Positions 1 to 10,580 of a stretch of 64,000 bases of DNA are shown one piece after another. Position numbers and translations under genes: made by a program. Positions within the stretch are counted from its first letter, which is position 1. Each line of letters opens with the position of its first letter. The stretch spans positions 47,486,889 to 47,550,888 of the forward strand of contig NC_132928.1 in the NCBI RefSeq assembly GCF_047675955.1, read 5' to 3'. Below the pieces are notes generated by a model that did not search any database, had not been told where the DNA came from, and worked only from the letters and a program-made list of their open reading frames with translations. The DNA is from Chlorocebus sabaeus. Lineage: Eukaryota; Chordata; Mammalia; Primates; Cercopithecidae.

Positions 1-734
1 GAGAGCATTAGTGAAGGCGTAGACCAAGCTTGTATCTGTGAGCATGGGAAGGTGAATACAGATGCAAGTTGGAGCCTGACAGAACTTGACAGCCAGGGGG
101 ATCAAGGGGAAGGGGCACCAAGCATGACTGAAGAACTAAGAGTGACACCTAGAAGAGTGGTGGAAAGCCACAAACACAGACCAAGGGGAATGAAGAAGTG
201 GAAACTACGAAGAGCCCAGTTTTGCTCCTTTTTCCTCTGGTCTATCCCATCTGGGCAGCCATTTAGAGGCCAGCTGTTTGGGAGGTCCAGATTCCGAGGA
301 CAGTGAGGGCCCTCTCTGGATAAGAGGCTGGAAGTTTTGCCTCTCCTCTCAACCACAGTGCTTCCAGAAATTTCTGATACAACTGAACACTTTGATTATA
401 CCTTCTGGTTCCTTAACTGCCTTAGGGAAAACCACTCAGAAACAAGCCTCCTAATTCATTTGCCTAATGTTCCCAATAACATGGACTCTTTCTTTCAAGT
501 CATAAAAACAATCTCCATGTACCAGTAGTACAAGGCCTGCACCACTCAGCTTCTTGGTATATATAAATTTGAATTATGGATTGCATTTTTCACATTGGAG
601 TATATGTGAAATATGCCTCCAGGATTACCCCACTCGAAGGTCCCCTACATTCAGTAAATGGATAAAGAGCTCCCAGACTTGCTGACATACATCCCAATAC
701 TGGGATTACCCTGGTCTACTTTAAAGGTAAAATA
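1..734. other. Unassigned DNA, no gene seen
   Basis: I see no open frame with gene-like features, no RNA gene and no repeat I can name. The left part is moderately GC-balanced. The right part becomes AT-rich towards the Tigger relic that begins near position 735, and some of it may be the unrecognised 5' end of that element. Confidence 0.5.
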
Positions 735-1685
735 TTTTTTAAAATGTAGTAAATTCCTATTTTTCACAGATTCTGTGTTTGCAAATTTTACTCACTAAAA
801 TTTGTTTGTAGCCCCCAAATCTATGCTCAGGACAGTTCCCTAATCATTCAGATCCATATGCAGAGGGTAGAAATATTTGAGTAGCTGGACATACATGTTT
901 CAAGCTAAGATGGAACAAGCGACCCTGTGCCTTCTTGTTCCAGCTCTCATACTATAAACAAGTGTCATTTTTGCAGTCTATTTAGTGCTACATTTTTCAT
1001 ATTTTTGCACTTTCTTTTGGTGACTGTGCTGTTAAAATGGCCCCCAAGCCTAGAGCTAAATTGCTATCTGGTGTAACAAGACTAAATGCCTTGGAGAAAA
1101 TACATGTGTTAGCTGTTAGCTAAGCTTGGTTCAGGCATGAGTTATAGTGCTGTTGGCCCTGAGTTCAATGTTAATGAATCAACAATATATATTAAATAAA
1201 GTGTCTTTAAACAGAAACACACATAAAACAAAGGTATCTATTAATTAGTTATTGAAAATATGGCCAGCGGCTTGCGGGAACACCATATTTCCTCTGGGAA
1301 AAATGGTTTGACCGGCCTGGTGCAGTGGCTCACACCTGGAATCCCAGTACTTTGGGAGGCCAAGGCAGATAGATCACCTGAGGTCAGGAGTTCAAGACCA
1401 GCCTGGCCAACATGGTGAAACCCTGTCTCTACTAAAAATACAAAAAATTAGCCAGGCGTGGTGGCGGATGCCTGTAATCCCAGCTACTCAGGAGACTGAG
1501 GCAGGAGAGTTGCTTGAACCTGGGAATCAGAGGTTGCAGTGAGCCAAAATCACACCACTGCACGCCAGCCTGGGCAACTCTGTCTCAAAAGAAAACAAAA
1601 ATGGTTGGATATTCATAAATTCAGGGCTTACAGAAGCTTTACAGAACATAACTACTTCAAATGAGTATCAACTGTGATCCCTTCC
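735..1685 (+). mobile_element. Tigger-type (TcMar/pogo) DNA transposon fossil, split by an Alu
   Basis: The sequence follows the Tigger pattern closely. A start codon at 1037-1039 opens a frame reading MAPKPRAKLL, the N-terminus of the CENP-B/pogo-like DNA-binding domain. The frame soon breaks at a TAA near 1120, although later pieces of the helix-turn-helix region (around 1130-1190) remain recognisable. The body continues after the Alu as the tail ending near 1680. No intact transposase remains. The subfamily (perhaps Tigger2-like) and the left end are not certain. Confidence 0.75.
1314..1596 (+). mobile_element. Alu element inserted in the Tigger fossil
   Basis: A two-arm Alu starts at ggcctggtgcagtggctcac and ends in an A-rich tail. 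It is flanked by a 13-base target-site duplication (aaaaatggttKga; 1299-1311 and 1597-1609), which proves insertion into the pre-existing Tigger element. Confidence 0.95.
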
Positions 1686-2017
1686 AAAACCATAGCTACA
1701 TGCTAAAATGCAAGATGCAGATAGTCATAGATAGGCTTTGAGTTCATCTGAGCCGAAACCATTCCAGTGGATAGACAAAAATCTGTCCTGTCCTGAAGAG
1801 CCCATGAAAGAGGCATCAGTACCTCCATTCTTTCACCATTGTTTATGTAAACATGTATGTATGTACATACACCTTCATCCAAAAAAAGATTTGAAGTGAC
1901 TAATTCAAAAGATAACATAAGCCAGAACTAGGTAAAATAAGAAGTGTTAAAGAGAAAGGAAAAGGAAACACAGTGCTAGGCACAAGGTGGTACCAGGAAT
2001 GAAGCAAATACAAAATG
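1686..2017. other. Unassigned AT-rich DNA
   Basis: No gene or nameable repeat is visible between the Tigger relic and the MLT1-type LTR. Confidence 0.5.
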
Positions 2018-2334
2018 CACTCTTAGTCTGGGCTGTTGCGACAAATCTATCATAGATCGGATGGCTTGAACAACAGACATTATTTATCATGGTTTTGGAA
2101 GCACTGAGATCAAGGTGCTGGGAGACTTGGTGTCCAGTGAGAGCCTGCTTCCTGGTATGCAGATGGCTGTCTTCTTCTTGTAGCCTCATATGGCAGAGAG
2201 CAGAGAGACAGAGCAAGCTCCCTCATGTCTCTTCTTATACAAGCATGAATCCCATTTCACCTTCAAATATCACCACACTGGGGATAAGGTTTCAACCTAT
2301 GAATTTGGGGGGCACAAACATTCAGTCCATAGCA
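2018..2334 (-). mobile_element. MLT1-type MaLR LTR (ancient ERVL-MaLR)
   Basis: Read on the minus strand, it begins TGCTATGGACTGAATGTTTG and ends in the cttagtctgggctgttgcg region, the two ends of an MLT1-class LTR. The centre carries the usual segments in order, with many substitutions. No internal retroviral sequence is attached, so it is a solo LTR. Confidence 0.75.
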
Positions 2335-2439
2335 TGCGGGATTGGATCCTAGGTATTTAACAAAGTTGGGTCATAAATCTAGCCCTAAGCTTCTGAGCAG
2401 GGAATGAGAAAAGGAAATTGATTAAGATATACAGTTCAC

Positions 2440-2990
2440 AGGAATCATAAAACAAACATGACACTGTTGATTCAGATGTATTTCCAAGTTCTAGCAGCTT
2501 CCCACTGCACCTCTGATTCCTGCAGGTCCTTGCTGGCCCCTGAAGCCTTGTCAGCCAGCACCTCCCTGCTTCCCCAACATGTTTCTCACCCCTCATCTCC
2601 TTTTTTTCCTTGAACATGCCAAAGTCATGCCTGACTTGAGGCCTTTACACTATGTTTTGTCTCTTACTGGAATGCTTGTTTGCCACATCTTCACATGTCT
2701 AATTTGTCATTCAGGTCTCAGCTGAAAGTCCCATCTTCAAAGAAGTTTCTGACTTCCCAGTCTAAGAAACTGCCCTTCCCTTATCTCCACCCTTGTCTTG
2801 CTTCACCTTCTTTAATTTTTTTTCATAACAGTTAATCACCACATAACATTCTTTTACTTACTTATTTAATCATTTGCTCATTATCTATTTCTCCCATTAT
2901 GTGAGGCCCATAAGCACAAAGACTGTACCTTCCAGAACACTGTCTGGCAAATAGTGGGATGCTTTGTAAATACTCGTTGAATAACGAACA
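2440..2990 (+). mobile_element. L2 LINE, 3' end
   Basis: The stretch follows the L2 3' region. Weakly matching coding-end sequence is followed by the conserved 3' UTR block (gcccataagcacaaagactg, then cactgtctggcaaatagtgg and ctcgttgaataa at the end). It is diverged and non-functional, as expected of L2. Confidence 0.7.
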
Positions 2991-3120
2991 CTGAAACTAA
3001 AACTAGGGGACACTTTTTCCAAAGGGTCCTCCTTAAAAGGGACTCTGAGCAATGTAGTGGATATATTCTTAGCAGCACCCTCACAGCAGTCACAATGAAG
3101 AGTCCCCAGCAATTCTTGTT

Positions 3121-3714
3121 TTGTTTTATTTTTTTTAAAGACAGGGTTTCTCTGTTGCCCAGGTAACAGTGCAGTGAGGTGATCATAGCTCACTGTAGCC
3201 TAGAACTCTTGGGCTCAGGCAATCCTCCCACCTTGGCCTGCTGACTCACTGGGAATACAGGCGTGCACCACCACACCCAGCTTTTTTTTGAGACAGTCTT
3301 GCCCTGTCACCCAAGCTGCAGCGCAGTGGCATGATCTCGACTCACTGCAACCTGTGCCTCCCAGGCTCAAGCAATTCTCCTGCTTCAGCCTCCTGCGTAG
3401 GTGAGACTACAGGCACACCACCACGCCTGGCTAATTTTTATATATTTAGTAGAGACAGGGTTTTGCCATGTTGGCTGGGCTAGTCTCCAACTCCTGATGT
3501 CAAGTGATCTGCCTGCCTTGGCTTCCCAAAGTGTTGGGATTACAGGTATAAGCCACCGCACCCAGCCTAATTTAATTTTTTTTTTTTTTTTTTTTGTAGA
3601 GACAGGATCTCACTTTGTTGCCCAGGCTGGTCTTGAACTCCTGACTTGAAGTGATCCTCCCACCTTAGCCTCCTGAAGTTCCAGGATTATAGGCATGAGC
3701 CACTGCACCCAGCC
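3121..3714 (-). mobile_element. Old Alu (AluJ-like) split by a second Alu
   Basis: The right arm (3121-3281) and left arm (3568-3714) of one diverged minus-strand Alu flank a complete younger Alu. The break lies in the A-rich linker between the arms, a common integration target. Many differences from younger Alus point to the J age class. Confidence 0.85.
3282..3567 (-). mobile_element. Alu inserted in the middle of an older Alu
   Basis: A complete two-arm Alu in minus orientation starts at its T-run and ends cccagcc at 3561-3567. Its host Alu resumes at 3568 with taatttaat followed by a T-run. Confidence 0.9.
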
Positions 3715-4306
3715 CCCAATGATGCTTAATTAGTGTCAATCAGCTCAGAGCAGGAGGCAGCCAAGATATACCAGAGTAGTTCTGTCTACACGTACTTTCT
3801 AGTTCTACTTTCTCTCTGACTGTAATCTCTCTTGTTGCAACCAAAGTCTATTATGCCATTTCAATAGATTCAGATAATGGTAAGCTGCTATCATGTGCCT
3901 AAAAAAAAAAAAATCATTTTATAGTGTTAACAATGGCATCAATTTGCATTATTTGGAAGGTCCACTGAATTAATATAAAGGTGACTTTTTGGAATATATT
4001 TGAAAGAAGTATTTATTTTTATTGAGTAGACACTCAATAATTGATATAATTGCTAATACAAGCAGATATCTTCTGGGCCTATTCAAATTATTTAAACAAA
4101 ACATTATGAATTAACTCATAACCCTATTTGTAAATTTTTGTTTTCTAAAGTCACTATGCTGTACACTAGTAGTCATTAACACCTTTTTCATCAACTTTAA
4201 GAAAGCACCAATTTTAAGCAACTCATATTGATAAGAAAGAAAAAATCTAGCAATTAACATTATAAGACTCTGTTTTAGGATGTATCTCAGTATCTATGAA
4301 AAAATG
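3715..4306. other. Unassigned AT-rich DNA
   Basis: No gene or recognisable repeat. It contains an A13 run near 3901. Confidence 0.5.
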
Positions 4307-4545
4307 GTAAGAGCTAACATTTATTAAACACCTATTATCACTTAGGCACTGTGAGCTAAGCATTTTACATAAATGTTCTCTTTTATTCCCTGCGAAATAC
4401 AAGGGGATAGGTACCTTTATGATCTCCAGTTTACAGATGATGAAGCTGAGGGTAGTTATTACAGTTCACAAAGCTGATACATGACAGAACTAGAGTGAGC
4501 TCAGAACTGTCTGACACTGGAGCCTGAGTTCCAAGCTACTATGTT
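4307..4545 (+). mobile_element. MIR SINE, nearly complete
   Basis: It begins gagctaacatttattaaaca, passes through the core (cactgtgagctaagcatttt, ttacagatgatgaagctgag) and ends in a diverged ctgacactggagcctgagtt block. The MIR landmarks are in order, making this one of the longest MIR copies in the window. Confidence 0.85.
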
Positions 4546-4560
4546 TAGAATATCTTCTGT

Positions 4561-5163
4561 CTTAGTCTGTTTTCTGTTGCTATAGCAGAATAACTGAGAC
4601 TGGATTATTTTATTTTATTTATTTATTTATTTTGAGACAGAGTCTCACTCTGTCACCCAGTAGCTGGAACTACAGGTGCCTGCCACCACGCCTGGCTAAA
4701 TTTTTTTTTGTATTTTTAGTAGAGACGGGGTTTCACCATGTTAGCCAGGATGATCTTAATCTCCTGACCTCGTGATCTGCCTGCCTTAGCCTCCCAAAGG
4801 AGACTGGATAATTTATAAAGAAAATATATGTATTTCTTAGAGTTCTGGAGGCTGGGAAGTCCAGGGAATAGGGGCTGCATCTGGTGAGGGCCTTCTTGCT
4901 GCTGCGCACTCTCTGTGGAGTCCTGAGGTGACTCAGGGCATTGCATGGCGAGGGGGCTCATGAGAGATGTCCAAACTGGCTTTTACACCAGATCCACTCT
5001 TGTGATAACTAACCCACCCCCTCCACAACCCGTTAATCCATTAACCCATGAGTGGAATTAATCAATTTGTGAGGTTACAGCACTCATAAACCAATCACCT
5101 CCCCAAAATCCCATCTCTCAAAACTGCAGACATGAACTTGGAAGGTACACATTCAAACCATAT
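4561..5163 (-). mobile_element. MLT1-type MaLR solo LTR, split by a short Alu
   Basis: On the plus strand it runs from cttagtctgttttctgttgc to acattcaaaccatatca, the reverse complement of an MLT1-class LTR. It includes the ataatttataaagaaaat and aggctgggaagtccaggg blocks. A 189-base Alu interrupts it at 4611-4799 with a 15-base target duplication. Confidence 0.75.
4611..4799 (-). mobile_element. Short, internally deleted and 5'-truncated Alu
   Basis: Flanked by the duplication gagactggatWattt (4596-4610 and 4800-4814). The body jumps from the start of the right arm (ctctgtcacccag) directly to tagctggaactacaggtgcc, so roughly 90 bases of that arm are missing. The Alu 5' end is also absent, since it stops at cctcccaaag. 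Confidence 0.9.
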
Positions 5164-5691
5164 CACCTTCTATCATTTTATTTACTCTTATTAAAATTGC
5201 TTTTCTTAGTTGTCTCCCCTTGGATTAGGGATGTAGAACCTTCTATTTGTCTACCAAAAGGATTAGTCAGTCTAACAGTGTATGCAAAATAAAAACAACC
5301 TAATTCAGTTTTTCCCTCTAAGAATCAAATTTATAAAGACCTACACATTTTTTTTTAAATAAGAACATAAAAATTTATTTAGTATGACAGAGGCATTCTA
5401 CAAGGGCAGCTACTCTGAGTGATGGCACTGATTATTAGAGCAATATATTGAGAGAAATGAACTCAGTGAAGCTTTGGACCAAAAATGATGCAAATTTCTT
5501 AAAGGTGATGTTTACTCCAATGAGAAGGAACTATACTTAAAGGCAGCCAAGTGGCTTTCCTGTTTGTATTTCCTTGATCTGTTTGTTTCCATTGCTCATA
5601 AATAGCTGGTATAGGGATTCTCACATACTCCACTAACTTGGGCCTTATAGACATTAAAATTAAACATTATTCCATGGATTTAGAGGTCTGC
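5164..5691. other. Unassigned AT-rich DNA
   Basis: No gene and no repeat I can name. Confidence 0.5.
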
Positions 5692-5870
5692 AATTGGTTC
5701 CTTGACCAGGGTGCACATCAGAATTACCTGGGAGCTTTCTCAAAATACGTGTACCTGGGCCCTTCCCCCAGCCAACTTACATGGAGTTCCTAAGAATAGG
5801 CTGAGGTATCTGCATTTTAAAATCTCTCTTCTGGATAATTTTGATGCTAGCTCCAAGTTAACTGGTCTGG
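5692..5870 (+). mobile_element. MER5A-like hAT DNA transposon relic
   Basis: The block ggtgcacatcagaattacct, followed by gggagctttctcaaaatac and, further on, the gaggtatctgcattttaaaa segment, matches the layout of the short non-autonomous MER5A elements. The terminal inverted repeats are too decayed to define exact ends. An open frame of about 125 codons across it is incidental. Confidence 0.65.
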
Positions 5871-6169
5871 TATTAACTTTCATCAGAGCCAAATTTCTAA
5901 AGAAAGTGGTGCCTAGAGATGCCACAGAGCTATCAGTCAGAAGACCTGGCTCTACTTTTCCGGTTACTCATGACCATTTTCTGGATCTATTTCTCTACCT
6001 GCAAACTTTAGAAATTATCAATAAACCAATCAACAAACATTCAACACATTCTCACAGTATGCACAAAACTAAATTATAGCTTGGCAACTGTTGCATACCT
6101 GTATTCTCTCTTCTCCTTAGTGACCTTGCTCTCTGCTTAAAAGGAAGAGTCCATAACTATTAGTCTGGC
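5871..6169 (-). repeat. Possible degenerate MIR fragment (about 5930-6015)
   Basis: The order gtcagaagacctggctctac then tttctctacctgcaaacttt resembles a minus-strand MIR. Identity is low and the conserved core is missing. The rest of this stretch is unassigned. Confidence 0.3.
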
Positions 6170-6246
6170 AAATTTAGCCCGGATCCACTTTTCCTTCATC
6201 ATTCCAGGTACAAACCTCACAAACACACTCACATACACAATTTCTT

Positions 6247-6282
<36 letters not shown>

Positions 6283-6962
6283 AGACCGAGTCTTGCTCTG
6301 TTGCCCAGGCTGGAGTGCAGTGGCATGATCTCCGCTCACTGCAAGCTCCGCCTCCCGGGTTCACGCCATTCTCCTGCCTCAGCCTCCTGAGTAGCTGGGA
6401 CTACAGGCGCCCACCACCATGCCTGGCTAATTTTTTGATTTTTTAGTAGAGAGGGGGTTTCACCCTGTTAGCCAGGATGGTCTCGATCTCCTGACCTCTT
6501 GATCCGCACGCCTTGGCCTCCCAAAGTGCTGGGATTACAGGCTTGAGCCACCGCGCCCGGCCAACATACACAATTTCTAATAGTATCTCCTCACTCCCCA
6601 GCATGGTAATACAAAGTCCATTCCATGATCTACATGACCTGCCCCTCCCCCTGTGACCTCCCTGATTTAATCTCCTGCTGATTTCCTCCTCGGTCACTTG
6701 GCTCAAGCCACACTTTGCTATTTCTAGATCATGCCAGGCTTGCTCCTGCCTCGGGACCTTTGTGCTTGCTCTTCTGTCTGTCATGCTTGTTCCTAGGTAA
6801 CCACATGGCTCCCTTCATCACTTCCTCCTGCACTTTACTCAAAGTGCTCCCCTCAGTGGGGACTTCCCTGGCCATGCTATCTCCATACTCCATCCAGACA
6901 TTTCACATACTTCTTGCCTGTTTTACCTTTTCTCCCTATCCCTTATCACTATCAACCTTCTA
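6170..6962 (+). mobile_element. L2 LINE fragment, split by an AluY
   Basis: Downstream of the AluY the sequence follows the L2 3' region: ctcaagccacactttgctat, tgccaggcttgctcctgcct, then ccacatggctcccttcatca. The left part, before the Alu, is weaker. It is non-coding and diverged. Confidence 0.65.
6246..6563 (-). mobile_element. AluY-like element in the L2
   Basis: A perfect 15-base target duplication, acatacacaatttct, lies at 6231-6245 and 6564-6578. Y-type features are present on the plus strand: gcaagctccgcctcccgggt, tcacgccattctcctgcc and gttagccaggatggtctcga. It has a long uninterrupted T-run (its A-tail), consistent with relative youth. Confidence 0.95.
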
Positions 6963-7161
6963 AGTCCATCTCAGAATGTGAAAAGAGAGAAGATGCCTAA
7001 GAAAATGCAATAAAAACAAAAAATAGACAAAACCCCAACCAAAAACCCCGCAGGAGTTTGGTATTCCATTGTATAATGAACAATGAGAGAGGATAAAATT
7101 CTGGCCAAAGGCAGAGTAAATCCAACAAGGATGAGGAAGAAGGTAACAGAAAGGATATTCA
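6963..7161. other. Unassigned DNA
   Basis: Nothing recognisable here apart from the target-site sequence of the next Alu at its right end. Confidence 0.5.
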
Positions 7162-7185
7162 TTTATATGAATAAGCAGATTTTCT

Positions 7186-7510
7186 ACTTTCTTTTTTTTT
7201 TTTTCTTTTTCTTTCTTTTTTTTTTAGAGACAGAGTCTTGCCCTGTCACCCAGGCCGGAGTGCAGTGGTGCGATCTCAGCTCACTGCAACCTCTGCCTCC
7301 TGGGTTCAAGTGATTCTTGTGCCTCAGCCTCCCGAGTAGCTAAGATTACAGGTGTGTGCCACCATGCCTGGCTAATTTTTGTATTTTTAATAAAGACAGG
7401 GTTTCACCATGTTGATCCGGCTGGTCTTGAAGTCCCAGCCTCAAGTGATTTCCCCACCTCAGCCTCCCAAAGTGTTAGGATTACAGGCATGAACCACTGC
7501 ACCCGGCCAG
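7186..7510 (-). mobile_element. Alu with an unusually long target duplication
   Basis: A full-length minus-strand Alu with a mixed T/C tail. The flanking copies at 7162-7185 and 7511-7534 match over 24 bases with one mismatch, longer than the usual 7-20 bases. Confidence 0.95.
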
Positions 7511-7534
7511 TTTATATGAATAAGCAGGTTTTCT

Positions 7535-7912
7535 AGTTTTGATACTACTTTATTTTTTTGCTCAAATTATCATAGCTTTGGACATTGAGAGCACTTTCAG
7601 TTTCCTCCTGTCTCTTTGACATAGCCCCATCAATATGTATTTGTTTTGTTTGTTTTTGAGCACTTTCTTACTTTCTGGCACTATAAGATGTTTTAAGCTT
7701 ATCTTGTATATATCCTGCTCTGGTCAAAATCTAGAATTTAAAGTATGAGAACACATCCCAAGATAAAAGGACAAAATCAGATTCTATGAAGACTGTTAGC
7801 AGTAACAAAGAGAGACCACAGAAAATGGCCAACAAGAGGGCAGACATAAGAGTTCAGTAGTGATACTGGAGTTTAAGTAACAAAGTCAATTTCCATATAA
7901 GAATGCAAATGT
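7535..7912. other. Unassigned; middle part resembles an old interspersed repeat
   Basis: Around 7610-7740 the phrases ttactttctggcactataag and ctcctgtctctttgacatag look like a repeat seen elsewhere in mammalian DNA, but I cannot name its family. No gene is visible. Confidence 0.35.
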
Positions 7913-8219
7913 GGCTGGGTGCAGTGGCTCACGCTTGTAATCCCAGCACTTTGGGAGGCTGACGCGGGCAGATCACCTGAGGTTGGGAGTTGCGAGACCA
8001 GCCTGACCAACATGGGAAAACCCCGTCTCTACCAAAAGTACAAAATTAGCTGGGCGTGGTGGTGTGCGCCTGTAATCCCAGCTATTCCAGAGGCTGAGGC
8101 AGGAGAATCACTTGAACCCGGGAGGCAGAGGTTGCCATGAGCTGAGATCGCACCATTGCATTCTAGCCTGAGCAACAAAAGCAAAACTCTGTCTCAAAAA
8201 ATAAAAAAAAATAAAAAAT
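7913..8219 (+). mobile_element. AluS-like element
   Basis: Starts ggctgggtgcagtggctcac and ends in an A-rich tail with embedded T residues. The flanking aatRcaaat copies (7902-7910 and 8220-8228) are a probable short target duplication. Confidence 0.93.
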
Positions 8220-8228
8220 AATACAAAT

Positions 8229-8504
8229 CGATTCTTATGGATTTCCCAGAGACTTGGTGGACAATGTCTGGTGACTGCAATGTGGCTGCGGGAGGGCATG
8301 ATTTTGCAGATTTGCTGGGCCCAGCAGACATGGCAAGTCCTGGCTATCTATGAACTCAAGCACAGAAACCCAACGGGGACATTTAGGGGAAAGCTCAATA
8401 CAAGGAAAACCAGTAGTAACAACATGGCAGGACTGAGAATGATGCTGCTACCTTAATACAGCATAAAGAATACAGATGTGGCCAGGTGTGGTGGCTGGTG
8501 CCTC
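8229..8504. other. Unassigned DNA with a 25-base Alu-like scrap
   Basis: At 8479-8503 a short piece (ggccaggtgtggtggctggt) looks like the 5' end of an Alu with no body. The rest is unassigned. Confidence 0.4.
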
Positions 8505-8620
8505 TATTCATTTATTCAATCATCAAGAGATATTTATAATGTCTTGAGTGCCAGTTTGGTACCAAGCACTTTTCTGGGCACTGGGATACATTATTGAACA
8601 TGACAAGCTTCTCAGCCCGT
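8505..8620 (-). mobile_element. L2 LINE 3'-end fragment
   Basis: ttcatttattcaatcatcaa, then gtaccaagcacttttctggg and cactgggatacattattgaa, are the reverse complement of the L2 3' terminus. Confidence 0.65.
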
Positions 8621-9783
8621 CAGGACAGTTTCGAACATCTGGCTGTGGTGACCACAGTCTGTCAGTGTTCCCCACTGCCCCGAACCTGGTGATTTCCTCT
8701 TGAGTATAAGACAATACCACTCAATGAACTGGACAGAGACTTCATGAAAGAGGAACTAGGTGAATGCCTGGAAATAACTGGGATATTAGTTTTGAGTGGC
8801 ACAAACTTCTGCCATTTTAGTGTACGACTGAAAGAGCTGCACACTCCTGTGGCTAATTCCACAATGACACGACCTCTTCCAACCCACTGTGGATCCTCTT
8901 TGCAAATTTTACATGGTCTTGAACAGGTTAATTTTTCAAGCCATCACCTCTTTCTTCTATTCCCTTTCCTCCAAAAAATCCACCAAAACAAAGGAAACAA
9001 AGTTCTAAAACAAGAAAGTGGAGGGTATATTTCCTCTTCATGATTTTGCCTTTTCATGCCCTTCACATCTGGCCTCTGCCACAACTGGCAGCAGAAATGC
9101 TAACTTTTCATGAGAAAGGCTTTTCTGGGGGATGTGTGCCCCTGGCAGCAGTGACAGCGGGTGGCAGGAAGTACAGGAAACCTCATGAGATGGCCTGTTC
9201 TGGAACACTTGCCAGCCTGCTTCTGCAGACTCATGAGGTTAAGAGAAACATACAACTTACCGGGGAGGTTATTGGAACAGAGCCCCAGTTCTCGATTGTT
9301 TGAGGTTCACTCATAACTGGCAAAATGACCACAGGGCACAACCGCAAGAGTTCCAGCCACAGCCTGTGGCCCCGGTGCTACATGTTGAGATGCTTCTGAT
9401 TTTAAGCACCCAGGAATGCTGCTGGTTTGAAGCACCCAGGAAGCCCAGCAGTTAATGTTGGCAATGAAGGGCAGTTAAGTGAGGCTGGCTCTGCTAGTGC
9501 TATGACATGTGGGCTCATGGTAAGACACTGTTACTGAAGCCTTGCGAGGTCATGTGAGAGGGGAGGGATGATAACCCCTCCCTGTTTTTATGAGGTAAGA
9601 AGGTAGCTGATTCTGAAGGGAAAGGGAAGAAGTCTGGGTCATAGACCAGAGTTAACCTCTGTGGAAGACTCAGGATGGGGCCCTGTGATTACTGTTTTGC
9701 ATTTCTGGACAATTTAACTGGTCACACATGAATATAAGCTTTGAGATAAAGACGCTGGGCCCAAGTCACCAAACTTCCAAAAG
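8621..9783. other. Unassigned low-repeat DNA
   Basis: About 1.1 kb with no repeat I recognise and no convincing gene. The frames at 8744-9043 and 9040-9303 show no domain, and neither has supporting splice or promoter signals. Confidence 0.45.
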
Positions 9784-9797
9784 TTTCGTCACTTATT

Positions 9798-10080
9798 TTT
9801 ATTTTTATTATATTTTTGAGATGGAGTCTCACTCTGTTGCCCAGGCAGCTGAAGTACAGTGGCCATGATTTTGGCTCACTGAAATCTCCACCTTCTGGGT
9901 TCAAGCAATTCTGCTGCTTCAGCCTCCCAAATAGCTGGGATTACAGGATAATTTTTGTATTTTTAGTAGAGATGGGGTTTCACTATGTTGGCCAGGCTGG
10001 CCTTGAACTCCTGACCTCAGGTGATCCACCTGCGTTGGCCCAAAGTGTTGGGATTACAGGCATGAGCCACCATGCCCAAC
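9798..10080 (-). mobile_element. Alu, first of a head-to-tail pair
   Basis: A minus-strand Alu with a small deletion (ggattacaggataatttttg lacks the ccaccacgcccggc block). It is bounded by the target sequence at 9787-9797 and a second copy of it at 10083-10090. Confidence 0.92.
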
Positions 10081-10090
10081 ATTCATCACT

Positions 10091-10121
<31 letters not shown>

Positions 10122-10400
10122 GAGATGGTGTCCAGCTCTGTCGCCCAGGCTGGAGTGCAGTGGCACGATCTTGGCTCACTGCAACTTCCGCCTCCCAGGT
10201 TCAAGCAATTCCCTGCCTCAGCCTCCCAAGTAGCTGGGATTACAGGAGCCTGCCACCATGCCCAGCTAATTTTTATATTTTTAGTAAAGACAGGGTTTCA
10301 CTGTGTTGGCCAGGCTGATCTCAAACTCCTGACCTCGTGATCAGCCCCCCTCTGCCTCCCAAAGTGCTGGGATTACAAGCGTGAGCCACCGTGCCCAGCC
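10091..10400 (-). mobile_element. Alu, second of a head-to-tail pair
   Basis: A full-length minus-strand Alu with a (TTTA)n tail. It is flanked by tcatcactt on the left and tcatcacttatt at 10401-10412. Together with the copy before the first Alu (tcgtcacttatt), the target site is present three times. Confidence 0.93.
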
Positions 10401-10424
10401 TCATCACTTATTAAGAAATGGAAA

Positions 10425-10580
10425 GATAGGGAAAGAAGAAAGGGAGGAAGTGCGGGGGAGGGAAGGAAGGAAGGTTGGGAGGGAGGGAGGGAAAGGAAGA
10501 AAAAGAAAAAAAATAGGAAGAAAGAAGAAGGGAAGGGGAGGGAAAGGAACGGGGAAGGAAGGAAAAAGAAAGAAAATTCT
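10425..10580 (+). repeat. Purine-only (G/A) low-complexity tract
   Basis: About 155 bases are almost entirely G and A on the plus strand. They include a G3-A-G3-A-G3-A-G3 run at 10477-10491 that meets the usual G-quadruplex rule. The frames of 70-110 codons across this tract are low-complexity artefacts. Confidence 0.9.

Noticed and set aside
5702..6079. 125-codon open frame
   Set aside because: It covers a MER5A-like relic, which is non-coding.
9816..10340. 174-codon open frame
   Set aside because: It runs through two antisense Alus and the sequence between them; Alu antisense strands routinely give such frames.
10425..10580. CRISPR-like or tandem array in the G/A tract
   Set aside because: No regular repeat-spacer structure; it is simple low-complexity DNA in a mammalian genome.
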